NCBI RefSeq assembly: GCF_001580545.1
Contig: NZ_LRBG01000039.1
Span: 496,001 to 560,000 of the forward strand
From: Paraburkholderia monticola
GTDB lineage: Bacteria; Pseudomonadota; Gammaproteobacteria; Burkholderiales; Burkholderiaceae
Length of the DNA stretch: 64,000 nucleotides
Reading direction: 5' to 3'
Below the pieces are notes generated by a model. It was not told where the DNA came from, searched no databases, and worked only from the letters and a program-made list of their open reading frames with translations. Below, piece after piece: positions 49,957-59,091 of this stretch (positions are counted from its first letter, which is position 1; each line of letters begins with the position of its first letter). Position numbers and translations under genes: made by a program.

Positions 49957-50739
49957 TTCCGGACTCCTCATCCGGCGCAGCAGTGTTCGTCCTCCACGAG
50001 AATTGATCCGCGAACAGCCAAATTGCCCAAACGGGCCGAGGAACGGCTCGATGCCAATGCGCTACTGCTGCGACGGGTCACCGAACTAAACAGATGAAGA
50101 ATTGCCGCGCTTGCCAGCGACCCTCGACGCGTTCCCGAGCGTCGGCGGAATCGGCACACACAAGCTGGCTGTAAGTCTGCATTGCGCAGTTTTTGATCTT
50201 TCTTTTATAGTTCGCGCATGCCGGAATTCAATCTAGGAGCTTCCACCAGTGTGGTCAATTGTCCACACCGTTCGATAAACCGCATTCACCGGCAAATTCA
50301 ATGTGAACTAAGCGCGCTTCGCGCTCGCATTGCGTTATGATGACGCTACAACGCACAAAAGCGGCACCCGCACATCGACGAAAGTCCGGTGAACGACGGG
50401 CAGCGTGGAGCGACTCCAGCCATTCGCAATCATTGCATCGGGACACAGAGTTTTTTCTAGTGAACGTCAGGCTTACCGGCCTCGTTCGCCGCGCTGCGAC
50501 ATGCTGAAATATTTGCTGATTGAGACTCACGGTTTGAGGGTCGGTTGTTCCAACGGCCGTCTTTGTCACAGGCCTATTGCGATTCAGAGAGCGACGTTTT
50601 TTAACCGGCTCATGCATTCCCTTCAATCGACAACCCCATCGCGGGGCGGCCCGATCCAGTCGGGCTCGACGCTTCGCAGCTTTTTCCCCGCAATCTGTCT
50701 TTGACAGGACGCTGCACGTTTTAGAAGGACGAATATCCT
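49957..50739. other. Intergenic region, about 780 bases, with a dyad
   Basis: No gene supported; open frames here lack motifs and ribosome sites. It holds the promoter region of the H-NS-like gene, a 20-bp near-palindrome at 50249-50268, and AT-rich patches near 50195-50250 and 50490-50600. Confidence 0.4.
50249..50268. promoter_or_regulatory. 20-bp near-perfect palindrome, putative operator
   Basis: GTGTGGTCAATTGTCCACAC: 18 of 20 positions are self-complementary. Lies alone in the long region upstream of the H-NS-like gene. Regulator unknown. Confidence 0.45.
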
Positions 50740-51066
50740 ATGGACGAAAGGAAGCGAGATAGCATGATTGCGTATCTCCGCCATCGTATGGAAGAGTTTG
50801 GTATCAGACCGGAAGACCTCGCTGCCGCGCTGGCGACCGAGTCATTGGCGAAAAAGGCCGCGCGCTATCGCAGTGCGACCGGGGACAGCTGGGACGGGAA
50901 TGGCGAAATGCCGCAATGGTTGAAGCAGGCCATTAGCGCCGGCCAGAGCATCGAGCATTTCGAATTGGCCCAAAAACCGGCGCCCGCGCCTCAACCGAAA
51001 AAGCAGGTGGACTGGTCGAACGACCCGTTCGCCGGCACTCCGCTCGCGCGCCCGAATAGTCGCTAG
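50740..51066 (+). CDS. H-NS-like nucleoid protein
   Basis: 108 aa. C-terminal DNA-binding pattern YRSATGDSWDGNGEMPQWLKQA, the H-NS core (TW-x-G-x-G-x-x-P-x-WL), with GNGE in place of the canonical GRGR. The N-terminal oligomerisation helix is short (IAYLRHRMEEFGIRPEDLAAAL). C-terminal Pro/Ala tail. Likely binds AT-rich DNA. Stop overlaps the tail of the opposite-strand phosphatase gene. Confidence 0.8.
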   Translation: MDERKRDSMIAYLRHRMEEFGIRPEDLAAALATESLAKKAARYRSATGDSWDGNGEMPQWLKQAISAGQSIEHFELAQKPAPAPQPKKQVDWSNDPFAGTPLARPNSR

Positions 51067-51767
51067 GTGCAGGCCGCCGCGCTCGAAGGCGCGGGCGCAA
51101 TGGCCGCGGCATCGAAATGAACCGCCGTACCACGCACCGGTTTGGACTCACCGCTTGCCACATTAACGGCAGTCGCGGCATTCACCGTATTTCCCGTATC
51201 GATGGCATTCACCTCAGCGGCGATATTCGCGTGCTTCGCGGCGGACTGCGCATATTGCGGCAGTTCGATAAACGCACTGACCTGGCGCACGATCTGCCAG
51301 AACGTCTTGTCGAAAAGACGGGCCTGCTCGTCAGCAGCCCCCGGGCCGCCCGCGAGCGGATCGGCAACGGTCCAATATACAAACGCTGGAGCGCCGGGAA
51401 ATACCGGCGCATGCAGTCCGCCGACGGAGCCGTCGAGCGCGATCACGATATCCATCCGCGGCGCCCATTCGCCGGTGAATTCGAGCCAGCTTTTCGGGCT
51501 CAGCGCCGCACGACCCGAAATACCCGGCCGCAATTGCGCAACCGCAAGTGGATGAAGGCGCGCGGCCGGTTCAGGGCCCGCGCTGAACGCGTCGAACCGG
51601 TGCCCGGCCAGTTCGCGCAGTAAAGCTTCGGCAATGATGCTGCGGATCGAATTATCGCGGCAGAGAAACAACACCTTATATTTTCTGGACACGCTTACCC
51701 CGTACCGATGTTTTTTATTGGTCTCTGGGCGGTATTGTCCCGCTCCAGTCTTGCGCCCCCGTGACAT
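51063..51767 (-). CDS. ArsC/LMW protein-tyrosine-phosphatase-like protein
   Basis: 234 aa from ATG 51767; GTG 51692 (VSRKYKVLFLC) is a plausible shorter start that begins just before the domain. The P-loop FLCRDNSIRSIIAEALLREL matches the Cys-X5-Arg-Ser phosphatase/arsenate-reductase loop. Further ArsC-like features: FDAFSAGPEP and WTVADPLAGG (the acid Asp in DP). An Ala/Val-rich low-complexity tail of about 70 residues follows the domain, which is unusual. Lacks obvious extra Cys for thioredoxin-coupled arsenate reduction. Confidence 0.78.
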   Translation of the reverse strand: MSRGRKTGAGQYRPETNKKHRYGVSVSRKYKVLFLCRDNSIRSIIAEALLRELAGHRFDAFSAGPEPAARLHPLAVAQLRPGISGRAALSPKSWLEFTGEWAPRMDIVIALDGSVGGLHAPVFPGAPAFVYWTVADPLAGGPGAADEQARLFDKTFWQIVRQVSAFIELPQYAQSAAKHANIAAEVNAIDTGNTVNAATAVNVASGESKPVRGTAVHFDAAAIAPAPSSAAACT

Positions 51768-51989
51768 TACGGCGTCTTTATTATTTGCGCCACGGGATTC
51801 GCACCAGGTATCTCGATTCACGGGCACAGAGCACAACTTAGCGAACGACGCGCAGTGTACCAGTGTCCGGCCTACTCTTTCAGTACCCTGACAATATTCG
51901 TCACATCAAACGGCACCGTCCCGCCGGCCGGGCACGACGCCGCTGGCCGCGGCGCCTGCGGTTCTTCGCCCATCCTGCGCTGCGTTACG

Positions 51990-52751
51990 TCAGAATTTCA
52001 GGCCATTGAGGAACTGGAACCAAAGATTGCCCAGCGCGCTGGCCGGATGCACGTCGCCGGCGGATTCGTCTGGCTTCGCGTGATTCGGGCGTCTGCCATG
52101 CGGCTTGTCCTCCGAGGCCGCTTCAGTTGCGGCCTGTTTTTCGGCTTGCCCGGCGCTTCGCTTCGCCTGCTTCGACGCCCTGCTGGTTGCTTGCGCGGTT
52201 TCCTCCCGTTCCGGTTCGTCGCCGCCAGCCTGTGCCGCCTGCGCGCTCTTCGCTGTCTTGCGCGCGCGCTGGGCATTTTGCGCGGCGTCCGCCTCGTCGC
52301 GACGCGCCGCCTGCAACGCCGCGACGCTGTCGGCGATCTGCGCGGCGCGGTGCGGTTCGCATTGCCGCCCGAGCAGCACGCCGAACAGCACGTCGCGATT
52401 GTGGCCCTGATCGGCGAAGCGGATCGCGGTCGACACCATCTCGGCGTACGCGGCTTCGTCGGCGGCGCGCGCTGCCGCCTCGCGCTGCGCCTGCGCACGT
52501 TGCCGGCGCGTTTGCTGGGCCTCCCACTCGCGCATCTGTTCGGCGTAGACCGTGTCGTACACCTTGCGCTGCCCGGCATCGGACAGGATCGCGTACGCGT
52601 CCTTGATTTCCTGGAACGCGACGCGCGCGGTGTCTTCGGTGCCGTGGTTGCGGTCCGGATGCCACTTCATCGCGGCTTTCCGATAGGCCCGCTTGATTTC
52701 TTCGTCGGTGGCGTGCGCGGGCACGCCGAGCGTCTCATACAGGGTTGCCAT
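51990..52751 (-). CDS. J-domain co-chaperone-like protein
   Basis: 253 aa. N-terminal J domain: MATLYETLGVPAHATDEEIKRAYRKAAMKWHPDRNHG with HPD. Residues 75-130 are helical with an Arg/Gln-rich stretch (QMREWEAQQTRRQRAQAQRE). The C-terminal half is a low-complexity charged tail. Would stimulate DnaK on an unknown client. ATG 52751. Confidence 0.85.
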   Translation of the reverse strand: MATLYETLGVPAHATDEEIKRAYRKAAMKWHPDRNHGTEDTARVAFQEIKDAYAILSDAGQRKVYDTVYAEQMREWEAQQTRRQRAQAQREAAARAADEAAYAEMVSTAIRFADQGHNRDVLFGVLLGRQCEPHRAAQIADSVAALQAARRDEADAAQNAQRARKTAKSAQAAQAGGDEPEREETAQATSRASKQAKRSAGQAEKQAATEAASEDKPHGRRPNHAKPDESAGDVHPASALGNLWFQFLNGLKF

Positions 52752-52894
52752 GCTGGGCTCGATCTCGCGGGGAATCCATGCGGGGCATCGTAGCATGCAA
52801 GAAGCGGCTTCATCGCGAAGCGGCCGCTTCGCGGACCCGCGCATCGGCACACTGCCGAGCCGACACAGCGGCGCAACGCCCGCCGGCGACCCAC

Positions 52895-52927
52895 AAAAAA
52901 TGGCCTCGCCATTTGCATAGCGAGGCC
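52895..52927 (-). terminator. Terminator-like hairpin read on the minus strand
   Basis: GGCCTCGC / GCGAGGCC (52902-52909 and 52920-52927, 8-bp perfect stem, 10-base loop) with six A on the left, i.e. U6 on the minus transcript. No minus-strand gene precedes it, so it may end a small RNA starting around 53000-53190. Confidence 0.5.
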
Positions 52928-52950
52928 GAATCCCATGTCAAGGAGATGTC

Positions 52951-53043
52951 ATGGAGGAGACGAGTTCATCTTATCGTCAGACCCGCGCGTGCCCAACCAA
53001 CGGTTCGCCATATGCTTATCGGGCGCGCGCTCACGTGGATTGA
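52951..53043 (+). CDS. Possible 30-aa leader peptide or small protein
   Basis: MEETSSSYRQTRACPTNGSP ... AHVD, preceded by AAGGAGATGTC, a near-perfect ribosome site. Lies 150 bases before the FMN-reductase gene. No similarity known; could be a leader peptide. Confidence 0.35.
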   Translation: MEETSSSYRQTRACPTNGSPYAYRARAHVD

Positions 53044-53194
53044 AGCCGGGTCAGGCGAGCCGCGGCAACATGGTTATATCGTTAGAACAAAAAGTCGCTT
53101 AGCCGCGCGGCGGTCGCTCATTAAGATGACGCTTCAAAGTCCGGTTCCCAGTAGCCTCAAGCGCGCAGCGAACCGCAATCGAAGGAGCATTTCG

Positions 53195-53902
53195 TTGAGC
53201 AGATCTGATCATTCCCGTCCGCCGCTCGTCATTGGCATTGGCGGCACGACGCGCGCAGCCTCGTCGACCGAGCGAGCGCTCGCCTTCGCGTTGCGCGGCG
53301 CCGAAGCCGCGGGCGCGCACACTCGCCTGTTCGGTGGCAGCTTTCTGCATAGCCTGCCGCACTACGCGCCGGAGGAGCCGGTGCGCACCGACGAACAGCT
53401 CGAACTGATCGAGGCCGTGCGTCGCGCGGATGCGGTGATCATCGCGACACCCGGCTATCACGGCGGCGTGTCCGGGCTCGTGAAGAACGCGCTCGACACG
53501 CTCGAGGAATTGCGCGCCGACGAGCGCCCGTATCTGGATGGCCGCGCGGTGGGCTGCATCGTCACTGCCTACGGCTGGCAAGCGGCGGGCTCCGTGCTGA
53601 CGTCGCTGCGCTCGATCGCGCACGCGCTGCGTGGCTGGCCGACACCGTTCGGTGCGGGCATCAACACGCTGGAGACGCGCTTCGAGAGCGCGGACAGTTG
53701 CTCCGATCCGAAGGTGGTCGAGCAACTCGCGATCGTCGGCCAGCAGGCCGCGCAGTTCGCGCTCGCGTTCAATGCACAGCGTGCGCATGGCGCGCCGGGT
53801 GTGTCGCGTCATTCGACTGCGAACCTCGCCGCCGCGCAAAGCAGCAGCACCGCCACCACCATCTCCGACACCCGTTCCGCGCGCGTTCTGCACGCCGTCT
53901 GA
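53195..53902 (+). CDS. NADPH-dependent FMN reductase family protein
   Basis: 235 aa flavodoxin-fold protein. VIGIGGTTRAASSTERALAFAL holds the FMN phosphate loop (GGTTRAASST), and TPGYHGGVSGLVKNALDTLEE is the conserved FMN_red motif. Starts at TTG 53195 with AAGGAG at 8 bases; no ATG fits. C-terminal 40 residues are low complexity. Probably reduces flavin or quinone. Confidence 0.85.
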   Translation: MSRSDHSRPPLVIGIGGTTRAASSTERALAFALRGAEAAGAHTRLFGGSFLHSLPHYAPEEPVRTDEQLELIEAVRRADAVIIATPGYHGGVSGLVKNALDTLEELRADERPYLDGRAVGCIVTAYGWQAAGSVLTSLRSIAHALRGWPTPFGAGINTLETRFESADSCSDPKVVEQLAIVGQQAAQFALAFNAQRAHGAPGVSRHSTANLAAAQSSSTATTISDTRSARVLHAV

Positions 53903-54236
53903 AGCACACCCTGGCACACCCCACCCCACCGTGGCGCCCGCGCAATCGCGCGCGGCGCCACGCTTTGCATCGAGCGACCGTGCGCCACATAACAGACGCC
54001 GCGCCCCCGCACGAATAGTGTGATCGAACACAGCGGATTTGATCCAATCCGGGCTTTTGATTACCACTCCCGCCCCGCGCTGATTTGCTTTCGACGAAAG
54101 ATTGGTTCACCCGCTGCGCAGCGCGCCCTACGCTTGACCCTGCCCGCCGCTTCACTCAACTTCGGCATCGACAGGGCCGCGCCGCACGCATTTGTATTCC
54201 GCACAAGAAACGCGGACACATAGAGAAGTCAAGATC
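53903..54236. other. Intergenic region, about 330 bases
   Basis: No gene seen. C-rich after the FMN-reductase stop, then AT-richer near 54020-54120 where the promoter of the next small gene may lie. Confidence 0.4.
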
Positions 54237-54452
54237 ATGAACTCACACATCCGCTACAAGGGCTACGAAGTCGAAGCGGCAACGCAACTACTCCCGAATG
54301 GACTATTCGCCGCCAATCTGACCATCGAGCAGCGCGACGAGACTACGCGCAAGGCCTATTCATTCGACGCGCTCGACTACTTCTTCGACGAAGAGCACGC
54401 GCTCGCTTATGCGTCCGACTGGGGACGTATGTGGATCGATAACCACCAGTAA
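54237..54452 (+). CDS. Small conserved protein with YKGYE motif, 71 aa
   Basis: MNSHIRYKGYEVEAATQLLPN, ending EEHALAYASDWGRMWIDNHQ. The opening (YKGYE) and the HA-rich helix parallel the 32339 protein, suggesting the same small family. Codon bias is normal for the host. Function unknown. Confidence 0.68.
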   Translation: MNSHIRYKGYEVEAATQLLPNGLFAANLTIEQRDETTRKAYSFDALDYFFDEEHALAYASDWGRMWIDNHQ

Positions 54453-54631
54453 GCAAATCGAAGTGCGCAATGCGCGTTGCGCCTCGCCTGGCATCGGCAT
54501 TCAGGCGGATGTGCCAGAATAGGTGAACCCTTGCGTTCGCCGTCTGCACGCGTGAGCTGTGCGCGACATCGACGGATGCGGCCTAGACTCGCGCCGCCCG
54601 CGACGCATCCATCGATACGGAGACGCCGGCC

Positions 54632-56086
54632 ATGACATGGACCGTCGACGCACAACTCGCGCTGAGCGCGACACAAGCGGTCGAGGCAGTGCAGTCCGGC
54701 CGCCTCAAGGCCGCCGACTACGTCGCCACCCTGCTCGCGCGCGCCGCCGCGCTCACCCATCTGAACGCGCTCACCACGCTCGACTTCCACGGCGCACTCG
54801 CCGCCGCGCGGCGCATCGACACATTACCGGCAGCCGAGCGAGCGCGCCTGCCGCTCGCGGGCTTACCCATCGTCGTCAAGGACAACATCAACACCGCAGG
54901 CCTGCCGACGTCGGCCGGCACGCCCGCGCTAGCGGGCTTCGTGCCGACGACCAACGCGCCATCGGTGCAACGTCTCCTCGATGCGGGCGCGATCGTGCTC
55001 GGCAAGGCCAACATGCACGAACTCGCGTTCGGCATCACGAGCACGAACCTCTCCGCGCACGCGGGGCCAGTGCGCAACCCTTACGATCCATCACTGATGC
55101 CGGGCGGCTCGTCGGGCGGCACCGCCGTGGCGATCGCCGCGCGCATCGCGCCCGCCGGACTCGGCACCGACACCGGCGGCTCGACCCGCATTCCGGCCGC
55201 GCTGACCGGCACTGCGGGCTTGCGTCCATCGGTCGGCAACGGCGGCGCCGAGCGACGCTATCACGACCCCGACACGGTCGTGCCGATCAGCCATACACGC
55301 GATACCGTCGGACCGATGGCGCGCAGCGTCGCCGATCTGGCGCTGCTCGACGGCGTGATCACGGGTGCCGACGCGCTCCCCACGGTGGCGCTCGATCGCT
55401 TGCGGATCGGCTTGCCCGCGCCGCTGTGGGACGCGCTCGAGCGACAGGTCGAGGACGTCGCGCGCGCCGCGTTGCAGAAGCTCGAAGCGGCGGGCGTCAC
55501 GTTCGTGCAGGTCGCGATGAACGAGTTGGAGCATCTGAACGGGATGGTCGGCGGTCCGATCGCCATTCACGAAGCGCGCGACGACGTGCTCGCCTGGCTG
55601 GTCGCGAATCAGGCACCGGTGCAAACCGTTGCCGAGCTGGCCGTGCGCATCGCGAGCCCGGACGTGCGCGCGATCTACGACGACGTGCTCGCCGACGTGC
55701 TCGGCTCGCACTACACGGCGGCGCTCAACTACTGGCGGCCGCGGCTGCAAAGCTACATGGCCGCGACCTTCGCCAATGCCGCTCTCGACGCGTTGCTATT
55801 TCCGACTACACGGCTCGTCGCGGTTCCGATCGACGATCTGAACGGTTCGTCGACCGTGAAGATCGACGGCGGCCCGCCGATCGATACGATGGAAGCGTTC
55901 CTGCGCAATACCGATCCGGCCAGCACTTCCGGCATTCCGGGGCTGTCGCTGCCGGCTGGGATGAGCGCGAGCGGGCTGCCCGTCGGTTTGGAACTGGATG
56001 GACCGCTCGGCTCGGACAGGCGGCTCCTCGCCATCGGCATCGCGATCGAACAGGTACTGGGAGCGTTGCCGCCGCCGGTGCTGTGA
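54632..56086 (+). CDS. Amidase-signature hydrolase, indoleacetamide-hydrolase-like
   Basis: 484 aa. Amidase signature: catalytic Lys in LPIVVKDNINTAG, cis-Ser and nucleophile Ser in MPGGSSGGTAVAIAARIAPAGLGTDTGGSTRIPAA. Residues and length match the indole-acetamide hydrolase (IaaH/MdlY-like) branch. Would hydrolyse an aryl- or alkyl-amide to acid and ammonia. Stand-alone gene; substrate cannot be fixed from sequence. Confidence 0.88.
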   Translation: MTWTVDAQLALSATQAVEAVQSGRLKAADYVATLLARAAALTHLNALTTLDFHGALAAARRIDTLPAAERARLPLAGLPIVVKDNINTAGLPTSAGTPALAGFVPTTNAPSVQRLLDAGAIVLGKANMHELAFGITSTNLSAHAGPVRNPYDPSLMPGGSSGGTAVAIAARIAPAGLGTDTGGSTRIPAALTGTAGLRPSVGNGGAERRYHDPDTVVPISHTRDTVGPMARSVADLALLDGVITGADALPTVALDRLRIGLPAPLWDALERQVEDVARAALQKLEAAGVTFVQVAMNELEHLNGMVGGPIAIHEARDDVLAWLVANQAPVQTVAELAVRIASPDVRAIYDDVLADVLGSHYTAALNYWRPRLQSYMAATFANAALDALLFPTTRLVAVPIDDLNGSSTVKIDGGPPIDTMEAFLRNTDPASTSGIPGLSLPAGMSASGLPVGLELDGPLGSDRRLLAIGIAIEQVLGALPPPVL

Positions 56087-56162
56087 GGTTTGTGCTTTAA
56101 TGCCTGCGCGTTCCAGCCTGCATCCCGACGCTTTACCCGCTCGACCATCACCCTTTGCGACG

Positions 56163-56951
56163 ATGACGACATCCGCCACCGCCCTCTCTGCTCGCGGCCT
56201 CGCGCGCCGCCTCGTTCACTTCAGCGCGGTCCTCGCGTTCGCCTTCACCGCCAGCGCCTGCGCGCGTCTCGCGACGGTCGATTCCAATGCGCTATGGAAG
56301 ATCGTCGACATCCGCTGCGTGCCGTCGCAGCAGGCCACCGGCACGCCGGGTCAATGCACGGTCGTCGATCTCGACAAACGCTACGTCATGCTGAAGGATA
56401 TTCTCGGCCGCTCGCAGTTTCTGTTGATGCCGACCGATCGCATCACCGGCATCGAAAGTCCGCTGATCCTCGCGCCCGAGGCCAAGGACTACTGGAGCGA
56501 CGCGTGGGATTCGCGCCATTACGTGCAACAGGCGGTCAAACGCGAACTGCCCGACGATCAGCTCGGCCTCGAAATCAACTCTGAGTATCGTCGCTCGCAA
56601 AACCAGCTGCATATCCATATCGATTGCATGCAGCGGGAAGTCAGCGTCGCGCTCGCGAAGCACGCCCACGACACGCCCGGCGAATGGCGCTGGGACACGC
56701 TCGATGGCAAACGCTACCGGATCATGCGCGTGAGCTCGCTGAGCGGCGCCGATAACCCGTTTCGGATCGTCGCGCGCGACAATCCGGACCCGGCGACGAT
56801 GGCTACGCAAACGATCCTCGTCACCGGTGCGGGGCCGTCGGCGGATCCGGATGGCTGGTTGATCGTCAATAGCGGTATCGACGTCGATGGGGGCAGCGGC
56901 ACGGCCGAAGGGCTGCTCGATCACGCGTGCCGCGTAGCCGACGATCGTTGA
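56163..56951 (+). CDS. cdh: CDP-diacylglycerol diphosphatase
   Basis: 262 aa. N-terminal lipoprotein or signal segment (LVHFSAVLAFAFTASACARL); Cdh-family core: WKIVDIRCVP, YVMLKDILGRSQFLLMPTDRITGIESP, SEYRRSQNQLHIHIDCM with the HIT-like H-x-H-x motif. Hydrolyses CDP-diacylglycerol to phosphatidate and CMP at the membrane. ATG 56163. Confidence 0.9.
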   Translation: MTTSATALSARGLARRLVHFSAVLAFAFTASACARLATVDSNALWKIVDIRCVPSQQATGTPGQCTVVDLDKRYVMLKDILGRSQFLLMPTDRITGIESPLILAPEAKDYWSDAWDSRHYVQQAVKRELPDDQLGLEINSEYRRSQNQLHIHIDCMQREVSVALAKHAHDTPGEWRWDTLDGKRYRIMRVSSLSGADNPFRIVARDNPDPATMATQTILVTGAGPSADPDGWLIVNSGIDVDGGSGTAEGLLDHACRVADDR

Positions 56952-57110
56952 GCGCCAACCGGACACGCACTTGCCGCCCCTGCCTTACCACGATTGCGCA
57001 GATGCATTGCTCAATAAAATGGTTCGGGCGCGCCGCATTGCCCCGTACGATCGGTCTGCACCTGCGAGCCAAAGCCGTGGGCGCAAACATGCATTCGGAC
57101 CGATTCAACG

Positions 57111-58199
57111 ATGGCGATCTATCTCGACGACACCCAGCGCAAGCACCTCGACCGTCTGGCCACCAGTTGGACCTGGCGCACGCAATGGCCGACGTGGGTA
57201 CTGATCGTCGCGATCTATGGTGGCTGGTTCGGCGTCGCCACGCACACGCGTGTGCTGGGTCTGCCGCTGACAGCCGCGCTGCTCGCCGTCTTCGGCGCGT
57301 GGTACATGTCGTTGCAACACGAACTGCTTCATGGCCATCCGACGCGCTCCCGGTTCGTCAACGCGCTGATCGGTTTCGCGCCACTCGCGGTATGGTTTCC
57401 TTATCACGTGTATCGCGAGTCACATCTGCGGCATCACGACGATGCGCATCTGACCGAACCCGGTAGCGACCCGGAAAGCTATTTCGTCAGCGCATCGGAC
57501 TGGCTGCGCGCCGGGACCGCGATGCGTGCGTTGCTGGTGTTCCGCAATACGTTGATCGGTCGATTGCTGGTCGGGCCAGCGTTTTCGATTGCCGCGACGG
57601 GTGCGCAAGCGCTCGCGAGGATTCGCGATGGCGATTGGCGCGACGTGCCCGCATGGGTTGCGCATCTCGGCGCGTTGGTTGCGCTCACGGCGTGGTTGCA
57701 ACAGGTGTGGGGGATACCGGGGTGGGTGTTTATCGTCGGTGCGGGGTATGGCTCGCTCTCGCTTGCATCGGTGCGCTCGTTTCATGAGCATCGGGTTGCC
57801 GAGGAGACCGCGCATCGGACGGTAATCAATGAAGCGGGATGGGTGTGGCGGTTGCTGTTTCTGAACAATAACTATCACGCGGTGCATCATGATCTGCCGC
57901 AGGTGCCGTGGTTTGCGCTTCGGCAGGTCTTTGAAACCTCCCGGCGGCAGTACATCGAACGCTCTGGAGGCTTTCTGGTAAAGGGTTACAGCGAATGGAT
58001 GAGACGTCATGCATTCGCTCCAGTCGCCCCTCCGAATTATGGGGATCTATCCGGCTTGGGCCAGAGTAATCCGCGTGCTTCCGACAGTTTTGCGGGTAAA
58101 TTGCGGGTGAAATTCATGGTAGTTGTCCGTCGAGGAGAACTCTATGAAGCTGACCTACCCGCTCCTGCTGAACGCAAAACCGCAAGACAAGCCTTATAA
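57111..58199 (+). CDS. Fatty-acid desaturase, C-terminus replaced by integrase-element sequence
   Basis: 362 aa. Histidine boxes QHELLHGH, HLRHHDD and NNYHAVHHD are present with intervening membrane helices, so the catalytic domain (to about residue 305, FLVKGYSEWMRRHAFAPV) is whole. From about residue 310 the sequence (NYGDLSGLGQSNPRASDSFAG ... ERKTARQAL) reads into DNA belonging to the integrase remnant, whose start lies at 58144. Membrane diiron enzyme of the DesA/hydroxylase type. Confidence 0.85.
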   Translation: MAIYLDDTQRKHLDRLATSWTWRTQWPTWVLIVAIYGGWFGVATHTRVLGLPLTAALLAVFGAWYMSLQHELLHGHPTRSRFVNALIGFAPLAVWFPYHVYRESHLRHHDDAHLTEPGSDPESYFVSASDWLRAGTAMRALLVFRNTLIGRLLVGPAFSIAATGAQALARIRDGDWRDVPAWVAHLGALVALTAWLQQVWGIPGWVFIVGAGYGSLSLASVRSFHEHRVAEETAHRTVINEAGWVWRLLFLNNNYHAVHHDLPQVPWFALRQVFETSRRQYIERSGGFLVKGYSEWMRRHAFAPVAPPNYGDLSGLGQSNPRASDSFAGKLRVKFMVVVRRGELYEADLPAPAERKTARQAL

Positions 58200-58699
58200 G
58201 CTCCGCGACCGCGATTCCATGCATCTTCGAGTGTCGGTCTCGGGTTCGAAGGTATGGAAATTTGACTACCGGCTAGATGGCAAGGATTGCAGCCATACCC
58301 CGTGGGCGATTCCCTGATCTGTCGATAAGCGACGCCCGCCAACGTCGCAATGATGCCGCCAGGCTGGTGGTCCGGCATTCACCCCAAGGCCTATGAGAAG
58401 CAGCTGCAACAGCGGACGATCACACACAACAAGAACACCTTTTGAGCCGCCTGCGAAGACTGGATTGAAGACTGGCAGGCCGTACGCTTTCTCTCGGCCT
58501 CTTCAGGGCGCACGGCGCACGAGGGACGCTCAGTACATGGGCGCACGAACCGGGGTTTGCTCCCCTGGCGATTGAACGTCAGTTGGCCCACGTCGAAAAG
58601 AATCGGGGGAGTCGTGCGTATAACAAAGCCGAGTTTCTTCCTGAGAGACAGAAGATGATGCTGGACTGGGGGAGTTATCTGGAGGCTTTGAGCGACTAA
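58144..58699 (+). pseudogene. P4-type integrase remnant (internal deletion, frameshifts)
   Basis: Starts MKLTYPLLLNAKPQDKPYKL, RDRDSMHLRVSVSGSKVWKF, the DUF4102 arm-binding domain of P4-like integrases. Near 58305 the frame breaks (expected GDYPDLSISDARQRRNDAAR is continued in another frame to about 58390). Nothing of the catalytic core (R...HxxR) is found. The C-terminal end reappears at about 58550-58699: GFAPLAIERQLAHVEKN ... MMLDWGSYLEALSD. So about 250 codons are gone and the gene is dead. A second, older mobile element at the 3' end of the desaturase gene. Confidence 0.85.
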
Positions 58700-59091
58700 T
58701 CTTTGGTCTGCGTCGCCCCCGCTTGCGGCAACAACGATCTCGCAACCCCCAAAGAACCGGACGTTACTAAAAAGCTCTGACAGTCAAACAGTTGGCAGTT
58801 TCTTTTATGTCCAACTAATAAAATGGACTGTTAGGCCAGGTTCTGCTCTCAGCCTCGTACCCAAACTCAGCGTGAACATCCCGACGGATCCCACCGTCGA
58901 GTCCACCACATCGCTCTGTGCGAATCACGATCACCATTCAGAAAATGGATAGATCGCATTCCAACATTTAATTGGGTGATGCCGCGCGCCTCCTGTATTT
59001 TTTATAGCTCAACCACACCAGAGACCCATCGACGCGCGCCGCAACCGATCCAGCGTGCGTCGACCATGTCCTGAATCATTGAGGCTCAAGA
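58700..59091. other. Intergenic region after integrase remnant, about 390 bases
   Basis: Lower GC than the host average; no gene supported. AT-rich stretch 58950-59020 (TGTATTTTTTATAG) is a plausible promoter for the amidohydrolase operon. Confidence 0.4.

Larger units (their letters stand above)
52752..53194. other. Intergenic region with a minus-strand hairpin
   Basis: 440 bases. Contains the hairpin at 52895-52927 and a short ORF with an excellent ribosome site at 52951; otherwise nothing recognised. Confidence 0.4.

Noticed and set aside
58000..58140. tRNA gene as attachment site for the P4-type integrase
   Set aside because: No cloverleaf or TψC-like sequence could be found upstream of the integrase remnant.
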